A stretch of 54,582 bases of DNA from UBA1412 sp964609795 (GCA_964609795.1 CAZSTC010000008.1:1-54582), one strand, 5' to 3'; positions 45,501 through 53,233 are shown, counted from the stretch's first letter. Notes: a model not told the origin generated them from the sequence alone. Translations and numbers: made by a program.

Positions 45501-45627
45501 ATCGCCAATAGCAACTGGGATCAAAGGCCTTCACCGTAGCCGGATAATCCACCGCCCAAGAGGTACTCAGCCCCACTGTCGCCAGTGCAGCCAGTACTCC
45601 CAGTGCAGTTATTCGAGAATTATTCAT
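39541..45627 (-). CDS. Giant secreted LamG/Ig-like repeat protein
   Basis: A 2028-residue exported protein with a signal peptide (ALGVLAALATVGLSTSWA) from ATG 45627. Six LamG domains (starting near residues 35, 449, 786, 1095, 1436 and 1750) alternate with six Ig-like domains (two in tandem near 292 and 381, then near 720, 1028, 1370 and 1686, each with a YQWYKDG-like strand). LamG1, 3 and 6 share LGYHWND and FYLGD; LamG2 and 5 share GQNDLLEFG/GQNDLIEFG; LamG4 differs. No catalytic motif is visible. The C-terminal 60 residues (GKLQVSPTAAGPWATIEDAS to YYRTAKD) resemble the end of the CotH giant. It is probably an extracellular adhesin or carbohydrate-binding scaffold. The in-frame start at 45675 would precede the signal peptide and is rejected. 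Confidence 0.85.
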   Translation of the reverse strand: MNNSRITALGVLAALATVGLSTSWAVDYPATVKAFDPSCYWRLGEAEGPTAAEEINGINATYAGTLVFGVDGAIVGDANKAVQMAGIAYNAAGYSAIYVPNSIEIGQTEAATFLCWVKRSGTQVAHSQLVMNRAGGAFSGSGSTSGLTVVADNKLGYHWNDQSFSWGFSSGLTLEDGVWNFAALSVTPTGAIFYLGDRNGKLTTATNAVAHAPTTLTTTLAIACTPDTGGNGARAFKGDMDEPAVFAYALSPEQINTIYQAGLNKSTVPTVSVVPSTTPFYAGEGALTAVSAGTPPLTYVWSKDGTVISGETESVLDGLLAAGNYTVKVSNAAGSATSDPVTVLPASIPILNTQPKGAGDRYLGGRVTLSVDVEGTLPLSYQWKLNGTDIAGATESSYVQILGADNFGTYTVTVTNSEGSVTSDGVAVKQIVYTKDSFTQSIMERNPIAYYRFDDEIDPYAGWVDDKDEPIIGIAKDFAGGNDGYYYATAGYTEVVDGAIALDPSKAVFFYDSYMGTRLKLNPLIRVGAFTVMGWVKRDSDIGYTTRGGYFGQNDLLEFGDRNNTTTMEAWSPGTGNLTPPHNFKDKRWSLVMLTYGETETGSLTSLYLDGLLAAEKNSTARITANEGINYNLNAAGGGIFNDPATNMDYFWGAIDELVLFDSYMSPEDAWEFYTKGFYGPGAPPEITTQPASVESYVNPDSTWTMSVTAGGTTPLIYQWYKDGQAIEGATNRTVTGYFTAAEAGSYYVTVNNDYGTATSDTAQVTLRIPDPKSYEGVLSAMNPFAYWRLGESTGLIAKEFISGLNGVYTANQTLGKPGALKGDPNTAVGFDGTSFVQVPGMSYSGVDVSMAAWIKPSGTITDYTTIMFDRGNSAAGIHIAGNQLGYHWNDTQYSYRSGLYPKSGEWNFVVMVVSASKTTFYLGDSAGKLLNAVDATAQSAATFTSSFSIGGDSVNTGRRFNGDIDEAVMFTRTLTAEEVESLYLTGLSGLNMAPSITVQPSNVDGFVGDQVTLSVSALGTAPLSYQWYKDGEVLESATTASITKIAAAEDNGSYTVKVTNALGSATSAAAVVNIVYPPTSVDLSGEDYKLWTHLKFDGTYSDASSSGNDAYDVGTVGEFGEGKIGTGSLRVQTDFDAGIYSYAGFLNELVLGTEPITVSMWAKINSGNLMDLPFLSNNDTSLGGYGLTLSPGWEETGNWGFSIKSMTDDTTVRYESAAGTFPWTTWNNIVYVMIPGETVKVFVNGQLGATLDISAVTIVEEFGKGSLDTTYPVYIGQAGGAYPGAGSAGYSLDMLIDDMGIWRTALNDIDARSIYYVSEYGNSFDEKKPDVPAQITVDPKGATVYQNDQTMLTLSVGVQGTQPVTVTWTKDGTEIASGLETTLDVFCTADAAGTYVATAKNSAGQDVSAPAVIAYRTPTTGYEELVAGFAPVAFWRFDDNVAGGTVADYAGANDGTYNSIAPEQQVEGAIFEDPSKAILFNGTDSYITTPLQLNSLIANGEFTFTGWVKIQGSWASTTGFYGQNDLIEFGQNTATTISAWAEGAGNVTGSVPPADEWAMVTITYTFDGTDMVETLYVNNHVAGQNIGTKSINANAGTNYYFTIGGCVWHFEGGFYTGLIDDVAVFSTALTSDDISLLYNVGKFGPGAAPEIELQPIGAEIYSNSGTYRFSVTAVGTPPFQVNWYKDGELTSYSGEVIEIARTAVNAGSWTAKVTNAYGEALSDPAVISYKAPASNYEALIASLDPWVYWRLGEAPGTASAAEYGQGIPAPYTANNVLGLDGAIVNDPNTAISFTGALPGTAEFSTIVVPNIGMGTVSEATLLCWVKCDGTQVAYTPLVFGRGGAVSGLNIRENNQLGYHWNDQSFSWSYASGLALEDGEWNLAVLVVTPATVTFYLGDSAGTLSNVSKEQVHTPTIFTTNFSLGGQNVSGSNRQFKGLLDEPTVFNYALTVEQIQAIYDAGRGGDIPLQPVLNFENTPLGLILTWKEGKLQVSPTAAGPWATIEDASPEGYIVPTGEGSAYYRTAKD
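40031..45164. repeat. Recently duplicated LamG coding segments
   Basis: A 28-base stretch encoding the LGYHWNDQSFS region is identical at 40031-40058 and 45137-45164, 5.1 kb apart within one gene, and a diverged copy lies near 42957-42984. The flanking codons differ, so the identity reflects either a fairly recent copy or gene conversion between LamG6 and LamG1. Confidence 0.75.
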
Positions 45628-45950
45628 AATTGTGTAGTAGTTTATCGTAATAGTATTCCTAAAAAGCCTCCGCAACTCACGAAGACTCTTTCAGTCCACG
45701 GGTGTTTAAAAACACCTCATTACTAGACGGAGTTCATTTTAGTGCATAACAGGCAATAAAACAACATTTAATTCTTGTCAAGCGATCTAACACACTCTCT
45801 ATCAGATTGTTTTATTTCTAAGCACCAAGCCTATCCTTACAAGTCTTTCTTGTTATTGATTCTACTTGCAAAAAGAGTACCGCTTGTAAGATACTAACCG
45901 AGGCTTTTAAAGCAGCCTCCTTACATGAGAATTATTCCACACCATCAATT
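45628..45950. other. Divergent intergenic region, giant gene/pyrH
   Basis: These 323 bases contain the giant gene leader and promoter candidates (45736-45781), a short inverted repeat GGTGTT/AACACC (about 45703-45718) in that leader, and a weak plus-strand candidate for pyrH: TTGCAA at 45866-45871 followed by TAAGATACT at 45887-45895. A purine run just before ATG 45951 is not evident. I see no additional gene or RNA. Confidence 0.4.
45736..45781 (-). promoter_or_regulatory. Overlapping promoter candidates for the giant LamG/Ig gene
   Basis: On the minus strand, TTGACA (45776-45781) is followed 17 bases later by TATTGC (45753-45758), and TTGTTT (45759-45764) is followed 17 bases later by TAAAAT (45736-45741). 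Either would give a leader of roughly 100 bases before ATG 45627. Confidence 0.4.
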
Positions 45951-46685
45951 ATGAACAGCACACAAGCAACTTATAAACGAATTCTTATCAAACTCAGTGG
46001 CGAAGCTTTAGGAAACGAAACCGGCTCTGGCATTAGCCCCGAAGCAATCCAGAAAGTAGCTACAGAAATCAAACAGGTTCGAGACCTTGGCGTTGAGGTT
46101 TCTGTGGTAGTGGGCGGTGGAAATATTTTCCGAGGCTTTGCCGGAAGCCAGAAAGGAATTGAACGCGTCACAGGAGACCAAATGGGGATGCTCGCTACCG
46201 TGATTAATGCATTGGCTCTTCAAGATTCCCTCGAAAAATTTGAAATTCCCACTCGGGTACAAACGGCAATTCCTATGGCTCAAGTGGCTGAACCATTCAT
46301 TCGCCGCCGTGCCATTCGCCATCTGGAAAAAGGACGCGTGGTCATTTTTGGAGGAGGAACAGGGAATCCTTTCTTCTCAACCGATACCGCCGCCGCCCTC
46401 CGGGCTAATGAAATCGGTGCTCACGCTATTTTAAAGGCAACGAAGGTAGATGGCATCTATGATTCAGACCCTCGTAAAAACAGCAATGCCAAGCGATTCT
46501 CAACAATATCTTACGAGCAAGCTATTAACCTGCGCTTAGGCGTCATGGATGCGGCGGCCTTCTCTCTCTGTTGGGAAAATAAAATCCCAATTATTGTTTT
46601 CAATGCCTTTGTGGCCGGAAACCTGAAACGAATTATTCTGGGAGATACCGATCTGGGGACATTGGTCTGCTGTCAATCCTCCTAA
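45951..46685 (+). CDS. pyrH: UMP kinase
   Basis: A 244-residue bacterial UMP kinase of the amino-acid-kinase fold, making UDP for RNA, DNA and nucleotide sugars. The phosphate-binding IKLSGEALG, VVVGGGNIFRG and GGTGNPFFSTDTAAALRA motifs and the KVDGIYDSDP segment are typical. The length is normal. In many bacteria frr follows pyrH; here ptsN follows after 194 bases. Confidence 0.95.
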   Translation: MNSTQATYKRILIKLSGEALGNETGSGISPEAIQKVATEIKQVRDLGVEVSVVVGGGNIFRGFAGSQKGIERVTGDQMGMLATVINALALQDSLEKFEIPTRVQTAIPMAQVAEPFIRRRAIRHLEKGRVVIFGGGTGNPFFSTDTAAALRANEIGAHAILKATKVDGIYDSDPRKNSNAKRFSTISYEQAINLRLGVMDAAAFSLCWENKIPIIVFNAFVAGNLKRIILGDTDLGTLVCCQSS

Positions 46686-46879
46686 AATGAATCAAAAAGG
46701 TGTTTTTTGTAAATCCTCTTGCCAAATCGGCTCCAAGGGTAATAATAGCAGGAAGCCGTGGTGGCTCTAGGTGCGCGTCAATGCTCTGGAATGTTTCACG
46801 TTCAGAGTGGCTTTGCGCTCGCCCCCACAAGGGTCTTGACCCAGTAGATTTCTAAAAAATAGAAGAAAAAGAAGCCGTT
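46686..46879 (+). other. Structured, gene-free leader before ptsN
   Basis: The 194 bases between pyrH and ptsN contain no credible ORF. A possible promoter TTGCCA (46719-46724) is followed 18 bases later by TAATAG. Downstream are a 7-bp stem CTCTGGA/TTCAGAG (about 46784-46807), flanked by GCGC/GCGC, and a compact hairpin GGGTC/GACCC (46831-46842). These could form a structured 5' leader or small RNA, but no known riboswitch is recognised. Confidence 0.35.
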
Positions 46880-47359
46880 ATGACGCTGTCAAGTATTTTA
46901 TCTGTCGAGCAGATTATTACCCAGATGGGCTCCTCTAATCGTTGGGAAGCTATCGACGAACTGATTCACAAGCTTGTTGAGTGTGGTAAAATTTCTGCTG
47001 AAAAAGCACCCCTGATTATTGAGGCGGTCAAGAAACGTGAAAATTCCATGAGTACGGGCGTTGGTTTTGGCGTAGGCCTACCTCATGCTTCTACTCAGTT
47101 GATTGACGAAGTTGTTGGTGTATTTGGTCGTTCCTCGAAAGGGATTAATTTCGACGCATTAGATAACCAACCCGTGAAATTTGTCGTCCTTTTCCTGGTT
47201 CCGCAAGGGCAATTTCAAAAACATCTCCAAACTTTGGGGAACATAGCCAGGCTGCTTCACCGAAAGGACATGCGCCAGGCTATCGAAGAGGCCCGCTCTG
47301 CAGAAGATATATTCGAAGTGATCAAGAATTATTCCTCCCCTACACAAGTAACCTCTTGA
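46880..47359 (+). CDS. ptsN: PTS EIIA-type protein (PtsN family)
   Basis: A 159-residue PTS IIA domain of the fructose/nitrogen type. The phosphorylatable H69 lies in GVGLPHAST, and the surrounding GVGFGV and VKFVVLFLVPQGQFQKHLQ segments fit the family. In proteobacteria EIIA-Ntr acts in regulation with PtsP and NPr rather than in sugar transport. Here no rpoN, ptsP or HPr gene is nearby, so its partners are unknown. argS starts 12 bases after the stop, so the two are likely cotranscribed. Confidence 0.88.
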   Translation: MTLSSILSVEQIITQMGSSNRWEAIDELIHKLVECGKISAEKAPLIIEAVKKRENSMSTGVGFGVGLPHASTQLIDEVVGVFGRSSKGINFDALDNQPVKFVVLFLVPQGQFQKHLQTLGNIARLLHRKDMRQAIEEARSAEDIFEVIKNYSSPTQVTS

Positions 47360-47371
47360 CACTTAACGAAC

Positions 47372-49111
47372 GTGCTTCATTCTCAGCTTGAATCTTGCCT
47401 CAGAGAATGCGTTCAGGATTTGCTGCCGGACGCTGACCTTTCTCAGGTTGTTCTACTCCCCTGTCGCGACACGCGCTTTGGCGACTACCAGACGTCCTCC
47501 CTCATTGCGTTAGCAAAGCAAAGAAAATTAAATCCTCGACAGCTTGCTTCCAGCGTTCTGGAAAAGCTTTCATTGGAACGCCTGCATATTAAAGCGGAAC
47601 TGGCCGGCCCCGGGTTTATTAACTTTCACATTCTGCCTCAGGCGATTACAGAAAACGTCGTTGCTGCATGTCAATCTGAAGCTCCTTTCGTTCGCAAGGC
47701 AAAAGCCCCACAGACGATCGTCCTAGATTTCAGCTCCCCCAACATAGCCAAACCGATGCACGTTGGGCATATTCGCTCGACTGTTCTGGGCTCATGCCTC
47801 GTTCGACTTCACCGTTTAATCGGCAACACCGTCATCAGCGACAACCATATCGGAGACTGGGGGACCCAGTTCGGGAAACTCCTTCTGGGCTGGAAAAATC
47901 ACCTGGATAAAATTGCCTTGGAAAGAGATCCCATCGGAGAGATGGAGAGGCTCTATAAATTGGTGAATGCCGCAACAGAAACAGATGAAACTGTTCTGGA
48001 ACAAGCCAGAGCCGAACTGGTAAAACTTCAAAGCGGAGATCCGGAAAATTTTGAAATCTGGCAGCAGATGGTTAAGCTTTCCCAATCGCAATTCGATACG
48101 CTTTATTCTCGTTTAGGGGTTGCTTTTGATTATACTCTGGGTGAAAGCTTTTATAACGATAGGCTTAAGGGCGTCGTTGAAGACTTGGTTGCCAAAGGGA
48201 TTGCTCGCGAAAGCGAGGGAGCTTATGTCGTTTTCTTCGATGCCAACCCGGAATTGGTACCCAACCCTGCCATTGTTCAGAAACGGGATGGAGCTTTCAA
48301 TTACGCAACAACTGACTTGGCCACTCTTGAGTACCGCACACAGAACTGGAAGCCTGACCAAATCCTTTATATCACAGATGGACGCCAGCAACTCCATTTT
48401 AAACAAATCTTTACTACTTTTAATCGCTGGAAGGGCAACACCAATGTCAAACTTGTCCATGTCTGGTTCGGAACTATTTTAGGCAACGATGGCAAACCGT
48501 TCAAAACCCGCTCCGGAGAAGTTATTAAACTGGCTGACCTTCTCAATGAAGCAGAGGAACGAGCCTTGGCTGTCGTCTCCGAGAAAAACCCTGACCTCCC
48601 CGAAGAAACACGCCGGAATATAGCAAGAGTTGTCGGCATTGGCGCCGTGAAATACGCTGACCTCCTGCCCAGCCGCCAAAGTGATTACCAGTTCAGTTGG
48701 GACAAGATGCTTGCGTTCAATGGAAATACGGCACCCTATCTTCTGTACGCTTACGCGAGAATACGAAGCATTTTTCGCAAGAATCAGGATGAGTTTTCCT
48801 CTTCTTTTAAACCGAAATCCATCGAAGAAAAAGATCTTATATTTTCGACTCCCCAGGAACTTTCTTTAGCAAAACATCTCTTTTCTTTCGGGATCACTTT
48901 AGAGCAGGTGGCTGAGGATTCGCGCCCTAATATCCTTTGTAATTATCTCTACGACCTGGCAGGTCTTTTCGCTTCCTTCTACGAAAATTGCCCCGTCTTG
49001 AAAGCTCTCGGTGCTGAAAAAACCTCCAGATTAGCCCTCTGCCACCTCACGGCAAAGGTCCTTCAAATGGGATTACACACATTGGGGCTGGAAACTTTGG
49101 AAGAAATGTAG
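47372..49111 (+). CDS. argS: Arginyl-tRNA synthetase
   Basis: A 579-residue class I aminoacyl-tRNA synthetase. The N-terminal Add1-like domain precedes the HIGH-type motif HVGH (130-133) in SSPNIAKPMHVGHIRST, followed by ISDNHIGDWGTQFGKLL, a strong ArgRS signature. The KMSKS loop is degenerate (KPFKTRSGEVIKL), as usual for ArgRS. The C-terminal anticodon-binding DALR domain ends with LQMGLHTLGLETLEEM. The start is GTG 47372, 12 bases after ptsN. Confidence 0.95.
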   Translation: MLHSQLESCLRECVQDLLPDADLSQVVLLPCRDTRFGDYQTSSLIALAKQRKLNPRQLASSVLEKLSLERLHIKAELAGPGFINFHILPQAITENVVAACQSEAPFVRKAKAPQTIVLDFSSPNIAKPMHVGHIRSTVLGSCLVRLHRLIGNTVISDNHIGDWGTQFGKLLLGWKNHLDKIALERDPIGEMERLYKLVNAATETDETVLEQARAELVKLQSGDPENFEIWQQMVKLSQSQFDTLYSRLGVAFDYTLGESFYNDRLKGVVEDLVAKGIARESEGAYVVFFDANPELVPNPAIVQKRDGAFNYATTDLATLEYRTQNWKPDQILYITDGRQQLHFKQIFTTFNRWKGNTNVKLVHVWFGTILGNDGKPFKTRSGEVIKLADLLNEAEERALAVVSEKNPDLPEETRRNIARVVGIGAVKYADLLPSRQSDYQFSWDKMLAFNGNTAPYLLYAYARIRSIFRKNQDEFSSSFKPKSIEEKDLIFSTPQELSLAKHLFSFGITLEQVAEDSRPNILCNYLYDLAGLFASFYENCPVLKALGAEKTSRLALCHLTAKVLQMGLHTLGLETLEEM

Positions 49112-49145
49112 TACATTCACTACTGGTTTTTATAGGAGTATCGTT

Positions 49146-52100
49146 ATGAATTGGAAAAAATTGAATTGGAAAAAATGGTTGTCTATCGCAGCCGGGGCTA
49201 TGGCCTTGCTTATTGTTATAGGTTACTTTGTCTTCACCAGCTCTTTTTTCATTTGCAAGGTCATCTTGCCCATTGCGGGAAGTTTCCTCAAAATGGAAAT
49301 CAAAGCCGATGAGGTTAAGCTCGGCGGGCTCTCAAAAGTGGCCATCAAGAACTTAAAAGTTACCCCGAACGGAGAGGAAACAATTCTGGAGGCCGAAGAT
49401 TTGAAATTAGAGCTCAATAAACTGGATATTTCTTTTGCCTCTTTCAACATCAAAGAAGTGCTTCTGGAAAAAGGAACTCTCAACATAGTTCAGACTCCGG
49501 AAGGGGGCAACCTGGCTGCTATCCTGGCTCTCATGGGAGAATCTGATCCGAATAAGCCGCCTATGAATCTGCTCTTGGAAAAGCTCTCTGTGCAGGGCTA
49601 CCTGGTTAAGTGGAAAAAAATTGCCGAGGATAACACTCTGATGGGTGCTGAACTGCGGGATGTCAATGTCACCGGAGGTGGTTTAGGTAACGAACTCACG
49701 GGCAAAATTGCTCTAAAGAGTGATATGGATTTCTACATGGGCTCTAACTACAAAATAGCTCCTGAGGAAAAGATGTCTGGCCCATTCTCTGCTGAAATCA
49801 ATGTTCCATTAACTAAAGAACTCATGCCGGGCCTCCTGAATGGTCCTATCCGCTGGGATGTAACCGCCGCTCAGGGTATGTTCGAGCCGACTAAGGAACA
49901 TAATATCACAGTTGATATGGCACTCTCGCTGCAAGAAATCCAGAAGTTGGTTATTAGCTATAATCAGGAGAATACTCCTCTTGCGAGCGTCTCGAGCCAG
50001 GGCACTCTCCATCTGGAAGATTTCGGCGTACTCCTGAACTACGAAGTTGATAAAATTGATTATCGTTTCCTGAACGAGTTTTCAGAACCACTTGGCGTCA
50101 AGTTTGAAAATGCAAAAATTCACTCTAAAGGAACATTCGAGATTGCGGACTATTTGAACCTTTATAAGCTCAAAAACCAAACTCAGATTACCGATCTTGT
50201 CCTGGCTGCTGAAAGCTCTACTCAGGTAGTCTCACTCGAATCAGACTTGGACCTTACTGCAAATCTTGAGCAACAAACCCTCAACATCTCCAAGCTCTTT
50301 GCAAAAGGACTCCGAGGGGAAAAAGAGTTTCTAGCAACACACATCTCTCAACCAGTCCTCTTGGGTTGGGGCAAAAGCGCTTCTGAGGGAGCCGTTGACT
50401 CCTCTCTCCATAGCAAGCTGTCTTTGGACCTGGCCGATTGGAGAGGCTTCATCGGCGATGAGAGTGCATCAGGCCAACTCACAAGCGTTTTTGACATGGA
50501 TGTCAAAGAAAAAGGCACACGTCTTGAATGCGCCAGCAGTTTGACACTGGCCAATGTGAACGCTTTGGGCTACAACGCTTCCGGAGAAATTCGTTCGCAA
50601 AACCTGTTCCTGTTAGAAGAAAACTCAAGCCAGATTTCCGGCAAACTGGAGGTTAACCAGCTTCAGGCCTCTACGAGTGATATAAGCATTACAAATTTCA
50701 CAGTCGGTACCGACTATGAAATACAAGCTTCTCTTGCGCCTGCCCTGGAAATCAAGAACATGGACATTCGCTTTACCCCTACCCTCCTGGCAAAGAATAA
50801 TATCAACATAAAGGGTAAGTTTGATCTTTCACCGGAAGGCACTCCTTCTTCTTTACACGTGTTATCCGAAGGATTGGACCTGACGCCCGTATTGCACTGG
50901 GTTCAGACTCTGACTACTCAGACCTCTCAAGAAGCTAAAAAACTTCCCGAAACGGCTTCTTCCTCAAGCGATGTTGCTTCGACAAGCACTTCAGCAAGCA
51001 CGAATCCGATTGTTTTACCTATCAAGGATTTCACAGGAAAAGTTGAAGTCGGTGCCATTTACTTGGAGAACATTGTTTTTTCCAAGCTGGATACGAGCCT
51101 CGTTATTAAAAATGACGATGTAACTCTCGCGGTTGCTCCGCTCCAAATGGCTTCTGAAGGTTCCCAAGCTTCTTTTGAAACTGACCTCAAGATGAATTTG
51201 AAGGATATTTCCCTGAACGTGAATTACGCCCTTGCTAATGTGGACCAGAAAATCCTCAACACTTTTTCGCGTTCTGCAGGACTTGAGTTTGAAAAAGCCC
51301 TCTTTGCATCGGCCGGAAACATCAAGGCCAGCAATGCTCTTACGCTTTTTGAACTAAAGAACCAAACAAGTCTGAAAGACCTTAAATTAACCGGGGCGCA
51401 GGAAATACCTCCACTTTCTTTGACCGTGAACCTGGACGTTGGTGCCGATCTTCAAAAGAGCATTCTCAGAGCTAGCCTGGTCGATGCAAAAGGCAGTGTG
51501 GGAGAAAAGAAGTTTTTAACAGCAGACCTTACCAAACCTCTTATGTTGAGCTGGCGTGCATCGCCGCGTGAGGCTACCCCGGATTCAGCACTCAGCGTTG
51601 TTTGGAACCTAGAACTGGCTGACTGGAAAGGCCTGTTACAAGACCCACAAGCATCAGGAATATTGACTGGTTTACTCAACTTAAATGTAGCTGACTCGGG
51701 TAACAAAATAACCGTAGAAAGCGAATGCAATCTTAACTCAGTAACGCTGATGGACTATGCTGCAGCCGGCTCTCTTAAAGCTTCAGGGCAACTCACTCGA
51801 GATCAGAGCAAGAGCGCCCTTATCGGCGCCTTTAAGGCGGACAGTTTCTCAGTCCAGAGTGAATCGTTGGATATTAGAGATTTCTTTGTGAACGGAGATT
51901 ATCAAATCGCATTGGATCCTAACATTTTGGACATTCAGAAGCTGAACGTTGCGTGGAAACCTACTGATCGAGCAAAAAATGAAATCGGTCTTACCGGACA
52001 AGTCGCTTATGCCAATTTGGAGCAAGCTTCCCGCTTGAAAATCACGTCGGAATCCATGGATTTTACGCCTCAACTCGCTTGGCTCAAATCCGCACAAAAG

Positions 52101-53231
52101 CCTGATTCAACCCAAGCTGTTGCCGATACAGAGCCCGCAACCACCCCTTCGGATAATTCATTACCTTTCCCCAAAGAGGAACCGCTCCCAATTGATTTGC
52201 CCCTCAAAGATTTTGAGTGCGATCTTAATTTGGGCCTTGTTTATTTAGATCAAATGTTTGCCAGCAATCTTAATGCAAACATCTTCATAAAAACAAATGT
52301 GGTAGGGCTAACCTCAAAGAGTCTTAATGTCAACGGGGGCGATGCAAAACTTTCTGCACTGGCTGATTTAAATCATCCGGGTTACCGGTACACGCTCAAT
52401 TATGACGCACCCTCCATTCCGGCGGCCCCTATCTTCAGTTTTCTTGCGCCTGACATGCCGGGAGAACTTTCAAGCGGCCATATCTTTGCGGTTGGATCCA
52501 TCAATGGTTCTGGACTCACTGAGGGGGCTATTCAAAAGAATCTGGCTTTACAAAATGTATGTGGACTGACCAACGTGAGCTTCCGCCCCATAAGCTCTAC
52601 ATATAAGCTTGCGTTGACACCTATTTTGACCTTGCTGCGGATAAACGATTTGGCAGATTCACCTATTTTAGGCGTATACGCGAGCATGAATGGCACTAAC
52701 GGTACCTTCAACATCAATTCTGCCAGAGTTGTCACCGACGCTTTTGAGGCCGACGTAACCGGCACAATGAATCTGGAACCGATCTTAATGGATACCCCAT
52801 TAAGCCTGCCGGTAACAATCTACTTGGAACCCAATGTGGCTGATAAATCAAACCTCTCGTCCATCCAAGTGAGAACGAATGATATTGGATTCCTGGCCAT
52901 GCCTGATTTTGTAAAAATTGAAGGAACTCCGGCCTCTTATAAAATCAACTTAAATGAAGTGGCCATAGCTGGATTATTGTTAAAATCTGGTGTGGGTGCA
53001 GTAGGTGATGTCGGCGAGGGCGCTAACAAAATTGTTGGCCAGGTAGGAGGTTTGTTGGTTGGCGATTCCAATAACACCAACGGTGTAAAAGGAATTGCTG
53101 AGGGCTTGGGAAGTCTGGTGGGAATCAAGAAAAAAGAAGCTGACACCAACGACACAACAGGTGGCAACGTCGACACCAATAAAGGGACACCTTCTTTGGG
53201 TGGTTTATTTAATAAAATCAGAGGTAAATAG
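49146..53231 (+). CDS. AsmA/TamB-like envelope protein with internal duplication
   Basis: A 1361-residue protein with one N-terminal transmembrane helix (about 12-33) and a long beta-rich remainder, resembling AsmA-like proteins that bridge the periplasm and move lipids to the outer membrane. AGGAG eight bases before ATG 49146 is one of the clearest ribosome sites in the window. Two units with a period near 395 residues repeat KLKNQT/ELKNQT (about 342 and 737) and LADWRGF/LADWKGL (about 430 and 823). Ser/Thr/Pro-rich linkers follow each unit (about 597-618 and 984-1010). The C-terminal third has the SGHIFAVGSINGSGLT and MNGTNGTFNINSARV pattern of AsmA C-terminal domains, then a Gly/Asn-rich tail. 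The exact family is uncertain. The M20 gene starts three bases after the stop codon. Confidence 0.65.
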   Translation: MNWKKLNWKKWLSIAAGAMALLIVIGYFVFTSSFFICKVILPIAGSFLKMEIKADEVKLGGLSKVAIKNLKVTPNGEETILEAEDLKLELNKLDISFASFNIKEVLLEKGTLNIVQTPEGGNLAAILALMGESDPNKPPMNLLLEKLSVQGYLVKWKKIAEDNTLMGAELRDVNVTGGGLGNELTGKIALKSDMDFYMGSNYKIAPEEKMSGPFSAEINVPLTKELMPGLLNGPIRWDVTAAQGMFEPTKEHNITVDMALSLQEIQKLVISYNQENTPLASVSSQGTLHLEDFGVLLNYEVDKIDYRFLNEFSEPLGVKFENAKIHSKGTFEIADYLNLYKLKNQTQITDLVLAAESSTQVVSLESDLDLTANLEQQTLNISKLFAKGLRGEKEFLATHISQPVLLGWGKSASEGAVDSSLHSKLSLDLADWRGFIGDESASGQLTSVFDMDVKEKGTRLECASSLTLANVNALGYNASGEIRSQNLFLLEENSSQISGKLEVNQLQASTSDISITNFTVGTDYEIQASLAPALEIKNMDIRFTPTLLAKNNINIKGKFDLSPEGTPSSLHVLSEGLDLTPVLHWVQTLTTQTSQEAKKLPETASSSSDVASTSTSASTNPIVLPIKDFTGKVEVGAIYLENIVFSKLDTSLVIKNDDVTLAVAPLQMASEGSQASFETDLKMNLKDISLNVNYALANVDQKILNTFSRSAGLEFEKALFASAGNIKASNALTLFELKNQTSLKDLKLTGAQEIPPLSLTVNLDVGADLQKSILRASLVDAKGSVGEKKFLTADLTKPLMLSWRASPREATPDSALSVVWNLELADWKGLLQDPQASGILTGLLNLNVADSGNKITVESECNLNSVTLMDYAAAGSLKASGQLTRDQSKSALIGAFKADSFSVQSESLDIRDFFVNGDYQIALDPNILDIQKLNVAWKPTDRAKNEIGLTGQVAYANLEQASRLKITSESMDFTPQLAWLKSAQKPDSTQAVADTEPATTPSDNSLPFPKEEPLPIDLPLKDFECDLNLGLVYLDQMFASNLNANIFIKTNVVGLTSKSLNVNGGDAKLSALADLNHPGYRYTLNYDAPSIPAAPIFSFLAPDMPGELSSGHIFAVGSINGSGLTEGAIQKNLALQNVCGLTNVSFRPISSTYKLALTPILTLLRINDLADSPILGVYASMNGTNGTFNINSARVVTDAFEADVTGTMNLEPILMDTPLSLPVTIYLEPNVADKSNLSSIQVRTNDIGFLAMPDFVKIEGTPASYKINLNEVAIAGLLLKSGVGAVGDVGEGANKIVGQVGGLLVGDSNNTNGVKGIAEGLGSLVGIKKKEADTNDTTGGNVDTNKGTPSLGGLFNKIRGK

Positions 53232-53233
53232 GA

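Noticed and set aside
45142..45726. Plus-strand 194-residue open frame opposite the LamG/Ig gene
   Set aside because: It mirrors the long minus-strand gene with its signal peptide and LamG domain; similar open frames occur opposite other LamG repeats (for example 39889-40443 and 40798-41403).
46633..46830. Minus-strand 65-residue frame between pyrH and ptsN
   Set aside because: It overlaps the pyrH end, has no ribosome site and no recognisable features.
46686..46879. tRNA or tmRNA gene before ptsN
   Set aside because: Stems are present but no cloverleaf with anticodon, T-loop and acceptor arm could be drawn.
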